Positions 1 through 4,234 of a stretch of 5,248 nucleotides of DNA are shown here, in pieces (the first letter of the stretch is position 1; every line of letters begins with the position of its first letter). Position numbers and translations under genes: made by a program. The stretch spans positions 1 through 5,248 of the forward strand of contig DAHUZG010000289.1 in the NCBI GenBank assembly GCA_027306715.1. Direction: 5' to 3'. Below the pieces are notes generated by a model. The model had not been told where the DNA came from and did not search any database. It saw nothing but the letters and a program-made list of their open reading frames with translations. The stretch is from Acidimicrobiaceae bacterium (GTDB lineage: Bacteria; Actinomycetota; Acidimicrobiia; Acidimicrobiales; Bog-793).

Positions 1-366
1 CAGCCGCGACAGCGCCGACCCGCCGGCACCCTGGCCATCGGCGCCGGCGCCGGCGCCAGCGCCGGCTGCAGCAGCAGCACCCCCGGCGCCCGGTGGCTCG
101 AGGTGGACCTGTGCGGTGATCCGCGTCCGCTCCCCCTGCGCCGGGCCGAGCCTGCCCTCCCGCGGCGGCCGGACGTGCAGGCGACCGGGCTCGGGCTGTC
201 CGGGCAGGCGGGTCTGCTCGCCACGGTGGGCGACGTCGCCGAGCGCGCCGAGGGCACGCTCGTAGTTCCGCACCGAGCGCCGCTCGGAGTGCCGGGCGGC
301 GATGCGCAACCAGACCAGGGTCACCACGGCGAGCCCGAGCACCGCCCCGGCGACGATGGCGATCAC
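1..366 (-). CDS. Single-pass membrane protein of unknown function (3' end beyond window)
   Basis: The 122 visible codons begin with GTG at 366, preceded by a GGAG ribosome-binding site nine bases upstream (376-379). Residues 2-22 form one hydrophobic membrane segment (VIAIVAGAVLGLAVV and onward) that starts right at the N-terminus. A basic and polar stretch follows (RIAARHSERRSVRNYERAL), so the inferred topology is N-out with a cytoplasmic tail. The tail becomes rich in Pro, Gly and Ala and contains an Ala-Gly run encoded by a GC-only hexamer repeat at about 40-66; it is probably disordered. I know similar short one-helix proteins from Acidimicrobiia-type genomes, but they have no assigned function. 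The frame stays open upstream through the 18-bp repeats, but it contains no ATG, GTG or TTG before the epimerase stop codon, so 366 is the only usable start. The gene is real with good probability; its function is unknown. Confidence 0.68.
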   Translation of the reverse strand, partial: MIAIVAGAVLGLAVVTLVWLRIAARHSERRSVRNYERALGALGDVAHRGEQTRLPGQPEPGRLHVRPPREGRLGPAQGERTRITAQVHLEPPGAGGAAAAAGAGAGAGADGQGAGGSALSRL

Positions 367-426
367 CGCCGGAAGCTCCGCCCAAAGAGGCTGTCGAGCA
401 GGCTCGGCGCGCTCACCGCACCATTC

Positions 427-516
427 TTCCGTAACGCGGCGCTCTTCGGTGACGCGGCGCTCCTCGGTGACGCAGCCCCCTTCGGTGACGCGGCGCTCTT
501 CGGTGACGCAGCGCCG
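427..516. repeat. Five tandem copies of an 18-bp repeat
   Basis: Units start at 427, 445, 463, 481 and 499, with consensus TTCGGTGACGCGGCGCTC. Units 2 and 4 are identical. Unit 1 differs at two bases, and units 3 and 5 diverge mainly at their 3' ends. The array fills almost half of the gap between the epimerase gene and the membrane-protein gene. Because 18 is a multiple of three, it stays open in several frames; on the minus strand, in the frame of the membrane protein, it reads as a VTEERR hexapeptide repeat, but no start codon leads into it. Confidence 0.9.
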
Positions 517-571
517 CGCGACGCGCGGCCACCGTCGAGCACGGGCGCCGGCGCGAGGACATCGCCTGAGC

Positions 572-1123
572 TCAGGTCCGCAGCCCGAAACGCGGCCGGA
601 GGTGGTCCAAGATCTCGCCCACCGGCGGGTTGTGCCGGTCGCGCTCGGAGACGATCGGGTCGCTGACCCCCCAGTCGATGCCGAGCACCGGGTCGTCGAA
701 GGCCACCCCGAGCTCGTCGGCGGGGTTGTAGTAGCTGTCGACGAGATAGGTGAGGGTGAGGTCGGTGAGGCTCGAGAAGCCGTGGGCGACGCCGGGAGGG
801 ACGAACACCCCCCGCTCGCTCCCCCCGCCGAGCTCGAGGGCGAGCACGGCGCCCTCGGTCGGCGATCCGAGCCGCAGGTCGACCATCACCATCCGTGCCC
901 GGCCGGCGGTGACGTACCAGTAGTCGGCCTGATGGAGGTGATAGTGCAGGCCGACGACGGCGCCGGCCTCCTTGTCGGAGCGGTTCCCCTGCAGCATCTC
1001 GCGCCCGTGCGGGAACCACGAGCGCCGGTAGGTCTCGACGAAACGGCCGCGGGCGTCCCCGTGCGACGCCGGCGTGACGCCGACGACGTCGCGGATCTGC
1101 TCGGACGGTTCGATCTCGGCCAT
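572..1123 (-). CDS. RmlC-like NDP-sugar (dTDP-4-dehydrorhamnose) 3,5-epimerase family protein
   Basis: This is a 183-residue cupin enzyme of the RmlC family, which epimerises 4-keto-6-deoxy nucleotide sugars at C3 and/or C5 in deoxysugar (typically dTDP-L-rhamnose) synthesis in the cytoplasm. Visible landmarks are DARGRFVETYRR (23-34), GLHYH with the catalytic-type His60, VPPGVAHGF (108-116), the YYNP tyrosines (131-132), FDDPVLGIDW (142-151) and PIVSERD (156-162), whose Asp162 is likely the partner of the His. The length matches the family norm. The usual LRGLHYQ reads VVGLHYH here, so an Arg normally near the substrate phosphates is missing; the enzyme may be a relative with another NDP-sugar substrate. 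ATG at 1123 has AGGAG four bases upstream and fits the family's N-terminus. A GTG at 1177 overlapping the mutY stop (GTGA) would add 18 residues. No other rhamnose genes are in view, so I give no gene symbol. Confidence 0.88.
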   Translation of the reverse strand: MAEIEPSEQIRDVVGVTPASHGDARGRFVETYRRSWFPHGREMLQGNRSDKEAGAVVGLHYHLHQADYWYVTAGRARMVMVDLRLGSPTEGAVLALELGGGSERGVFVPPGVAHGFSSLTDLTLTYLVDSYYNPADELGVAFDDPVLGIDWGVSDPIVSERDRHNPPVGEILDHLRPRFGLRT

Positions 1124-1127
1124 CTCG

Positions 1128-1132
1128 CTCCT
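1128..1132 (-). promoter_or_regulatory. Ribosome-binding site AGGAG that decides the epimerase start
   Basis: AGGAG lies four bases before the ATG at 1123. The competing GTG at 1177, which overlaps the mutY stop codon, has no comparable purine-rich site but could be reached by translational coupling. The spacing is on the short side, so the choice is probable rather than certain. Confidence 0.55.
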
Positions 1133-1173
1133 GGTCCAGGCGGGCGCGCCGGCCTGGTGGCCGGGCACGAGCG

Positions 1174-2058
1174 TCACGGTAGTCGCAGCGACCCGTCCTC
1201 ACCGGCGGCCAGCAGCCCCTCGGCGACGAGCCCTGCGGCAAGGGAGCGGGCGCGCTCCTCCTCCCCGGGGCACCCGGCGAGCGCCGCCAGCGCGCTCTTC
1301 GGCACCGGCGCCGAGCAGGCGGCGGCGAGCAGGCGGCCCCGGGCCTGGCGGTCCGAGCCGGCGAAGGGCGCCTGGCGCCCGGACACGCCGGCAGAGCCGA
1401 GCGCCGGGTCCCGAGCGACCGCGCTCGCCCTCCAGGCGCAGGCCTCTGCGGCGCGCACGGCACAGTCCTCGCACCCCGGCGACCGCGCCCGGCAGACGAC
1501 AGCTCCGAAGTCCATGAGCGCCAGGTTCCACTCGCGGGGCGGGAGCGGGGCGGTGGCGGTGAGGTGGTCGGCGAGCTCTTGCGCCGGGCGTCGGGTGAGC
1601 GGGCGGGCGGCGTGAGCGCGTGCGAGGACCCTCCCGATGTTGGTCTCGACCATCCCGACCGGCTGCCCAAAGGCCAGGGCGAGCACCGCACGGGCGGTGT
1701 ACGGGCCGACACCGGGGAGCGCGAGCAGCTGCTCGAGCCGGGCAGGGACCGCCCCGCCGTGCTCTTTGCACAGCGCCGTGGCGGCGGCGTGCAGGGCCGC
1801 CGCCCGCCGCGGGTAGCCGAGCCCGCTCCAGGCGCGCAGCAGCTCCCCGAGGGGGGCGGCGGCGAGGGCGGCGGGGCTCGGGTAGCGGGCGAGCATCTCG
1901 GGATAGCGGCCGGCGACGCGTGAGACCGGGGTCTGGGCGAGCATCGTCTCAGAGACGAGGACCGCCCACGGCTCTGAGGTGCTCCGCCAGGGGAGCTCGT
2001 CGCGCCTGGCGCGGGTGGCCCGCCACCAGCCGGCGACGAGGTCGTGGAGCTTGGTCAT
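1174..2058 (-). CDS. mutY: A/G-specific adenine glycosylase MutY
   Basis: MutY removes adenine mispaired with 8-oxoguanine (or G) in base-excision repair. This 294-residue protein has the family layout: LPWR (22-25), the catalytic-Glu region VSETMLAQT with Glu37, GLGYPRRAAALH (79-90), a helix-hairpin-helix LPGVGPYTARAVLALAFG (114-131), and a four-cysteine iron-sulfur site at Cys189, 196, 199 and 207. The C-terminus contains DRQARGRLL (236-244) and a short winged-helix-like tail as in other actinobacterial MutY proteins, not the long NUDIX-like domain of the E. coli enzyme. Two oddities are visible: the conserved catalytic Asp of the (L/V)D-x-N-V segment is Glu138 (VETNIGRVLAR), and the last cysteine spacing is seven residues rather than five. 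ATG at 2058 follows an in-frame TTG at 2061; neither has a strong ribosome-binding site. The stop codon touches the possible GTG start of the epimerase gene, suggesting an operon. Confidence 0.93.
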   Translation of the reverse strand: MTKLHDLVAGWWRATRARRDELPWRSTSEPWAVLVSETMLAQTPVSRVAGRYPEMLARYPSPAALAAAPLGELLRAWSGLGYPRRAAALHAAATALCKEHGGAVPARLEQLLALPGVGPYTARAVLALAFGQPVGMVETNIGRVLARAHAARPLTRRPAQELADHLTATAPLPPREWNLALMDFGAVVCRARSPGCEDCAVRAAEACAWRASAVARDPALGSAGVSGRQAPFAGSDRQARGRLLAAACSAPVPKSALAALAGCPGEEERARSLAAGLVAEGLLAAGEDGSLRLP

Positions 2059-2162
2059 CAAAGAGCCAACCTACGATCCCTGCTCACGTCGCCGACAGGT
2101 TCTCGCCTCGCCCGGCTGGCTCGATCTTGTCATTTCGCTGGCGCCATGAGCTGAGATCACCA

Positions 2163-2212
2163 CGATGTCGAGCTTTGCTAACACTTGCTTGCCATGATGT
2201 CGCTCGACATCG
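2163..2212 (+). promoter_or_regulatory. Nested inverted repeats in the leader of the His-rich protein gene
   Basis: A perfect 11-bp inverted repeat joins CGATGTCGAGC (2163-2173) and GCTCGACATCG (2202-2212) across 28 bases. The right arm can instead pair locally, because GATGTCG (2196-2202) and CGACATC (2205-2211) form a perfect 7-bp hairpin with a two-base loop. The two structures exclude each other and end 37 bases before the start codon at 2250. This could be a pair of operator half-sites or a switching leader RNA. I could not place a convincing -35/-10 promoter relative to it; mutY diverges from the other side of the interval. Confidence 0.55.
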
Positions 2213-2249
2213 ACGAACCGAACCATCTGAGGAGAGGAGACGAAGGCCG

Positions 2250-2954
2250 ATGAAGAAAGACGCGGCAAGTTCCCGCCGGCAGAGAACCCCTCGAGCAGTC
2301 GCGCTGGCTCTTGGGGTGGGTGCCCTCGCGCTGACAGCAGGTCCTGCCGCTGCTTCAGCGCAGGGTCACGGGCACGGGCACGGGCACGGCCACGGCCACG
2401 GCCACGGCCACGGCAATCACAAGGGCAGCCCGACAGCAGGGTCGGTCGTGCGCGGCATCGTGACGACCTCGCCTGCCGCTAGCGGCACGGGCACCGGTGG
2501 CGCCACCACCTTCGAGGTGCTCGTCCATCGTCATCACGAGGTCGACGTCGAGGTGGCCACGACCACGTCATACGTCGAGAACGGCGTCAGCACGACGATC
2601 GCCGACGTGCTCCCGGGTGAGCGGGTCGACGTGACGGTCACCTCGAGCGCCGGTGCCCTCGTCGCCACCGAGATCAGGATCGCGCCGCAGCATCCCCACG
2701 CCGTGCCCGGCGTCGTGACCGGTGTTCAGGCCCCACTCGACCAGAGCGGCAGCTCCAGCTTCACCATGCGACACGGACGCTCGACGATCGTTGTCGAGAT
2801 CAACGGCTCGACGACCTTCGTCGACTCGGCGGTGCCGTCGCCGACCGCAGCGGACGTGACGGTCGGCGAGCGTGTCGTCGTCTGGGGATGGAACGCCTGG
2901 CCGAGGACCACCGTTCATGCCGACAAGGTGACCGTCTCGGTGACGCCACACTGA
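2250..2954 (+). CDS. Secreted His-Gly-rich protein with two tandem DUF5666-like repeats
   Basis: The 234-residue product starts at ATG 2250, behind a purine-rich site (GAGGAGAGGAG, 2229-2239, plus AAGG closer in). Residues 1-37 look like a Sec signal peptide: a basic n-region (MKKDAASSRRQRTPR), a hydrophobic core AVALALGVGALALTAG and an Ala-rich end near AAASAQ. The SRRQR motif is only weakly Tat-like. The mature protein opens with eight Gly-His dipeptides and then GNH (39-57), a likely metal-binding tail (Ni, Zn, Cu or Co is inference). Two similar beta-rich repeats follow (about 66-144 and 152-232). Each contains a T-[YF]-V strand and then ADV-x-x-GERV-x-V, the pattern of DUF5666-like proteins. 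The lack of membrane anchor or sorting signal suggests a periplasmic or secreted protein. The gene diverges from mutY and appears to stand alone. Its function is unknown; metal storage, buffering or sensing at the envelope is plausible. Confidence 0.85.
   Translation: MKKDAASSRRQRTPRAVALALGVGALALTAGPAAASAQGHGHGHGHGHGHGHGHGNHKGSPTAGSVVRGIVTTSPAASGTGTGGATTFEVLVHRHHEVDVEVATTTSYVENGVSTTIADVLPGERVDVTVTSSAGALVATEIRIAPQHPHAVPGVVTGVQAPLDQSGSSSFTMRHGRSTIVVEINGSTTFVDSAVPSPTAADVTVGERVVVWGWNAWPRTTVHADKVTVSVTPH
2364..2411 (+). repeat. Eight tandem hexamers encoding Gly-His dipeptides
   Basis: The array is GGTCAC, then three GGGCAC and four GGCCAC units, all coding Gly-His. The change of Gly codon is grouped rather than mixed, which suggests growth by local duplication or slippage of two unit types. 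Loss or gain of a unit keeps the frame, so the number of histidines could vary between strains. Confidence 0.9.
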
Positions 2955-2958
2955 CCGA

Positions 2959-2985
2959 GCCGCCAAGCCGGCCCGCTCTGGCGGC
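2959..2985 (+). terminator. Possible hairpin terminator after the His-rich protein gene
   Basis: GCCGCCA (2959-2965) and TGGCGGC (2979-2985) form a perfect 7-bp GC-rich stem with a 13-base loop, four bases after the stop codon. There is no T-run after it, so it fits the weak-U or Rho-assisted type seen in GC-rich bacteria, or may be chance in such base composition. Confidence 0.35.
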
Positions 2986-3016
2986 CGGCATGGCGCCCGT
3001 TGTCCCCCGAGAGCTC

Positions 3017-3038
3017 GTGGAGAGGCCGTGGAGAGGCC
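3017..3038. repeat. Two tandem copies of an 11-bp repeat
   Basis: GTGGAGAGGCC occurs at 3017-3027 and again at 3028-3038, followed by a partial GTGG. It lies in the short interval between two converging genes. No coding role is visible. Confidence 0.75.
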
Positions 3039-3040
3039 GT

Positions 3041-3059
3041 GGCCTCGAGCATCGAGACC
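3041..3059 (-). terminator. Possible hairpin at the end of the RsbW-like gene
   Basis: CTCGA (3044-3048) and TCGAG (3052-3056) pair around a three-base loop, and two more G-C pairs (3041-3042 with 3058-3059) add to the stem beyond a mismatch. It begins at the stop codon of the leftward gene. It lacks a T-run, so it is a weak candidate only. Confidence 0.25.
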
Positions 3060-3532
3060 TAGGGACCTGTGACTGTGAGCCTCAGTGCTGATCGATCGGT
3101 CGCCTGGCCAGCCGGTGCCGCGCTCGGGCCGCCTCGGCGCAGGCATTTCACGAGCTCGACCAGCGTTCCCCCAGCAGGTGCCGGCTTGACGATGACGCCG
3201 TCCATGACGGCGCGCATGATCGCCAGACCGCGCCCACCGAGCGCGAGCGTGTCTGGCCCGGCGCTCTCGAGCGGGATGTCCTCTGGACCCCGCCCGGCGT
3301 CAGAGACTTGCGACCACCAACGGTCGCCGTCGATCTCGACGTGCACGTCGTAGTCGTCCTCGACCCCTGAGTGCCGGATCACGTTGGAGCAGGCTTCGCT
3401 CAGGGCAAGGACGATGTCGTCGATGTGCTCGTCGTCGACGGCCAGGTCCCGCAGCGCCCCGGTCACGAGGTGACGGACGACCGCCACCGTGGCGGCGTCT
3501 CGGGAGAGGCACAAGGCGAGGGCGATCTTCAC
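3059..3532 (-). CDS. RsbW-like anti-sigma factor / ATP-binding protein (HATPase_c_2 type)
   Basis: This 157-residue protein has the GHKL ATP-binding fold of RsbW/SpoIIAB-type serine kinases, which bind a sigma factor and phosphorylate a STAS anti-anti-sigma protein. Visible motifs are the N-box LALSEACSNVIRH (42-54; Glu46, Asn50), the G1 box VSDAGRGPED (76-85) and the G2 box LGGRGLAIM (98-106). The C-terminal 25 residues are Pro/Ala-rich and extend past the fold. I chose GTG at 3532 because MKIALALCLSRDAATVAVVR fits how such domains usually begin. GTG at 3559 (nine more residues) is equally free of a ribosome-binding site, so the start is uncertain. The gene lies 92 bases after the 53-residue gene on the same strand, probably in one transcript driven by a SigB/F-like promoter. 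No sigma factor or STAS gene is visible, so the partner is unknown and I give no gene symbol. Confidence 0.85.
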   Translation of the reverse strand: MKIALALCLSRDAATVAVVRHLVTGALRDLAVDDEHIDDIVLALSEACSNVIRHSGVEDDYDVHVEIDGDRWWSQVSDAGRGPEDIPLESAGPDTLALGGRGLAIMRAVMDGVIVKPAPAGGTLVELVKCLRRGGPSAAPAGQATDRSALRLTVTGP

Positions 3533-3624
3533 CGGCCGGACCCGGGCAGGGAAGGGCACGAACGACAGGACCAGGCGCTCGGGGACGGACGTCGCCTGGC
3601 CGTCACGGTGTCGTGCCTTCTGGC

Positions 3625-3786
3625 TCAGTGCTCGTCGCGGGCCTGGAGGAAGGACACCCGCTGGTGGCTGATGCCGAAGCGCTCGCCGGCGATGCCTCGC
3701 TGGGCCTCGGCTACCTCGTCGGCCACCTCGGCCACCTCGGCCAGCACGCCGCCAAGATCATCTACAGCTCCTGCTCCCGAAGCCAT
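3625..3786 (-). CDS. Small 53-residue protein upstream of the RsbW-like gene, unrecognised
   Basis: ATG at 3786 is preceded by a strong purine-rich site (GAGGGGAGGG, 3789-3798). The frame runs 53 codons to TGA at 3625-3627, ending FLQARDEH. The codons are mostly GC-ending, as in the neighbouring genes. The first ten residues are small and flexible. A region of Val/Ala/Glu repeats (VLAEVAEVADEVAEAQ, 14-29) looks like an acidic amphipathic helix that could form a coiled coil. A mixed-charge C-terminal part follows (GERFGISHQRVSFLQ, 34-48). There is no membrane segment, no cysteine and no STAS-like pattern. It directly precedes the RsbW-like gene and starts about 20 bases after the predicted transcription start. 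I do not recognise the family; a small regulator or partner of the RsbW-like protein is an inference from position only. Confidence 0.6.
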   Translation of the reverse strand: MASGAGAVDDLGGVLAEVAEVADEVAEAQRGIAGERFGISHQRVSFLQARDEH

Positions 3787-3788
3787 GA

Positions 3789-3798
3789 CCCTCCCCTC
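3789..3798 (-). promoter_or_regulatory. Strong ribosome-binding site of the 53-residue gene
   Basis: On the minus strand GAGGGGAGGG lies just before ATG 3786. It is the most Shine-Dalgarno-like sequence in the leftward half of the window and is the main support, with codon choice, that this small frame is translated. Confidence 0.6.
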
Positions 3799-3813
3799 AG
3801 CCGTCGAGGGTCG

Positions 3814-3840
3814 CTACCCGGCAACCCGGCCTTGCCAAAC
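3814..3840 (-). promoter_or_regulatory. SigB/SigF-type promoter candidate for the small gene and RsbW-like gene
   Basis: On the minus strand GTTT (3840-3837), a 17-base spacer and GGGTAG (3819-3814) match the general-stress sigma consensus GTTT-N15-17-GGGTA(T/C), except for the last base. A start about seven bases on, near 3807, would leave a leader of about 20 bases carrying the ribosome-binding site before ATG 3786. Anti-sigma operons of the SigB/SigF type are commonly autoregulated from this kind of promoter, which agrees with the RsbW-like gene downstream. This is a sequence match only. Confidence 0.55.
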
Positions 3841-3973
3841 TTAGATTGCCACGGAGCGTGAGAACCGAGTGACTTCCGCGCACGCCCCGTGGCGGACTTG
3901 AGAGCTTCTGCGGATAAGCGACAGGTCTGGTGAACAGCGGCTCGTGCCACCGGCGCAGGCTGATGCCGCTTCG

Positions 3974-4037
3974 CGGTGACAGACGCTCACGGTGACGGAG
4001 GCTCGCAGAGTGAGCAAGCCTCGGTAACGCCGCGCTC
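3974..4037. repeat. 16-bp-spaced degenerate repeats with a CGGTRAC core
   Basis: CGGTGAC at 3974 and 3990 and CGGTAAC at 4022 fall on a 16-base period (the slot at 4006 is degenerate). Most units end in GCTCA, GCTCG or a close variant. The last one, CGGTAACGCCGCGCTC (4022-4037), matches the first 18-bp repeat unit at 429-444 at 14 of 16 positions. GCTCAC (3985-3990) and GTGAGC (4010-4015) also make an inverted pair. Confidence 0.6.
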
Positions 4038-4194
4038 ACATCCGCCACCGATACTGGGATCGTCTTCGGAAAAGCGGCGGGTCGCGTCGCGGTCGAGCCT
4101 TCGGTGCTCGCTCGCCTCGCCGTGCGGACATGAGCGAAGGGTGAGCGTGGATGTCAAGAGATAGGTCCTCGACGGCGGGTCGCGGAGGGAAGAG

Positions 4195-4229
4195 CACCGG
4201 CTGCAGAACGAGGGAGCCGCAGCCGGGTG
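4195..4229 (+). promoter_or_regulatory. Hairpin at the translation start of the kelch gene
   Basis: CACCGGCTGC (4195-4204) pairs with GCAGCCGGGTG (4219-4229) over ten base pairs with one bulged G and a 14-base loop. It ends five bases before the preferred GTG start at 4235 and covers part of the purine-rich GGTGAGGG stretch. It could limit initiation there. If translation begins at ATG 4151 instead, it lies inside the coding region. Confidence 0.4.
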
Positions 4230-4234
4230 AGGGC

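Larger units (their letters stand above)
3787..4234. other. Intergenic stretch between divergent genes
   Basis: This 448-bp stretch separates the leftward small gene from the rightward kelch gene. It holds the SigB/F-like promoter at its left end, a cluster of 16-bp-spaced repeats near the middle (3974-4037) and a hairpin next to the kelch start (4195-4229). Short open frames cross it on both strands, but they use mixed codons, have no good ribosome-binding sites and resemble no protein I know. I found no tRNA, and no riboswitch I could defend. Confidence 0.6.

Noticed and set aside
40..66. GCGCCG repeat run as a regulatory element
   Set aside because: It is simply the Ala-Gly coding run of the membrane protein's tail.
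1175..1177. GTG overlapping the mutY stop codon as the epimerase start
   Set aside because: It is possible through coupling, but ATG 1123 has an AGGAG site and matches the family's N-terminus; kept as an alternative.
302..1615. Long rightward open frame of over 400 codons
   Set aside because: It lies opposite the membrane-protein, epimerase and mutY genes, is of low complexity (Arg, Ser, Ala, Pro) and resembles no protein family. GC-rich coding DNA often leaves such frames open.
363..1712. Long leftward open frame through mutY, the epimerase gene and the repeat array
   Set aside because: It is the wrong frame of two genes recognised by conserved motifs, and its protein is Arg/Pro/Ser-rich noise.
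2127..2157. TTGTCA as a -35 element for the His-rich protein gene
   Set aside because: No acceptable -10 element lies at 16-18 bases; TGAGAT at 19 bases is too poor a match.
1620..2249. Upstream in-frame extension of the His-rich protein
   Set aside because: The extension overlaps mutY on the other strand and would bury the signal peptide; ATG 2250 has a proper ribosome-binding site.
3801..3870. Possible riboswitch (GGCAA...GGGTTGCCGGGTAGC on the minus strand, reminiscent of c-di-GMP GEMM ends)
   Set aside because: The conserved ACGCAAAGCC-type core is absent, and the GGGTAG is better explained as a promoter -10 element.
3797..4164. Short open frames on both strands in the intergenic stretch
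   Set aside because: They have no good ribosome-binding site, mixed codon use and no recognisable features.
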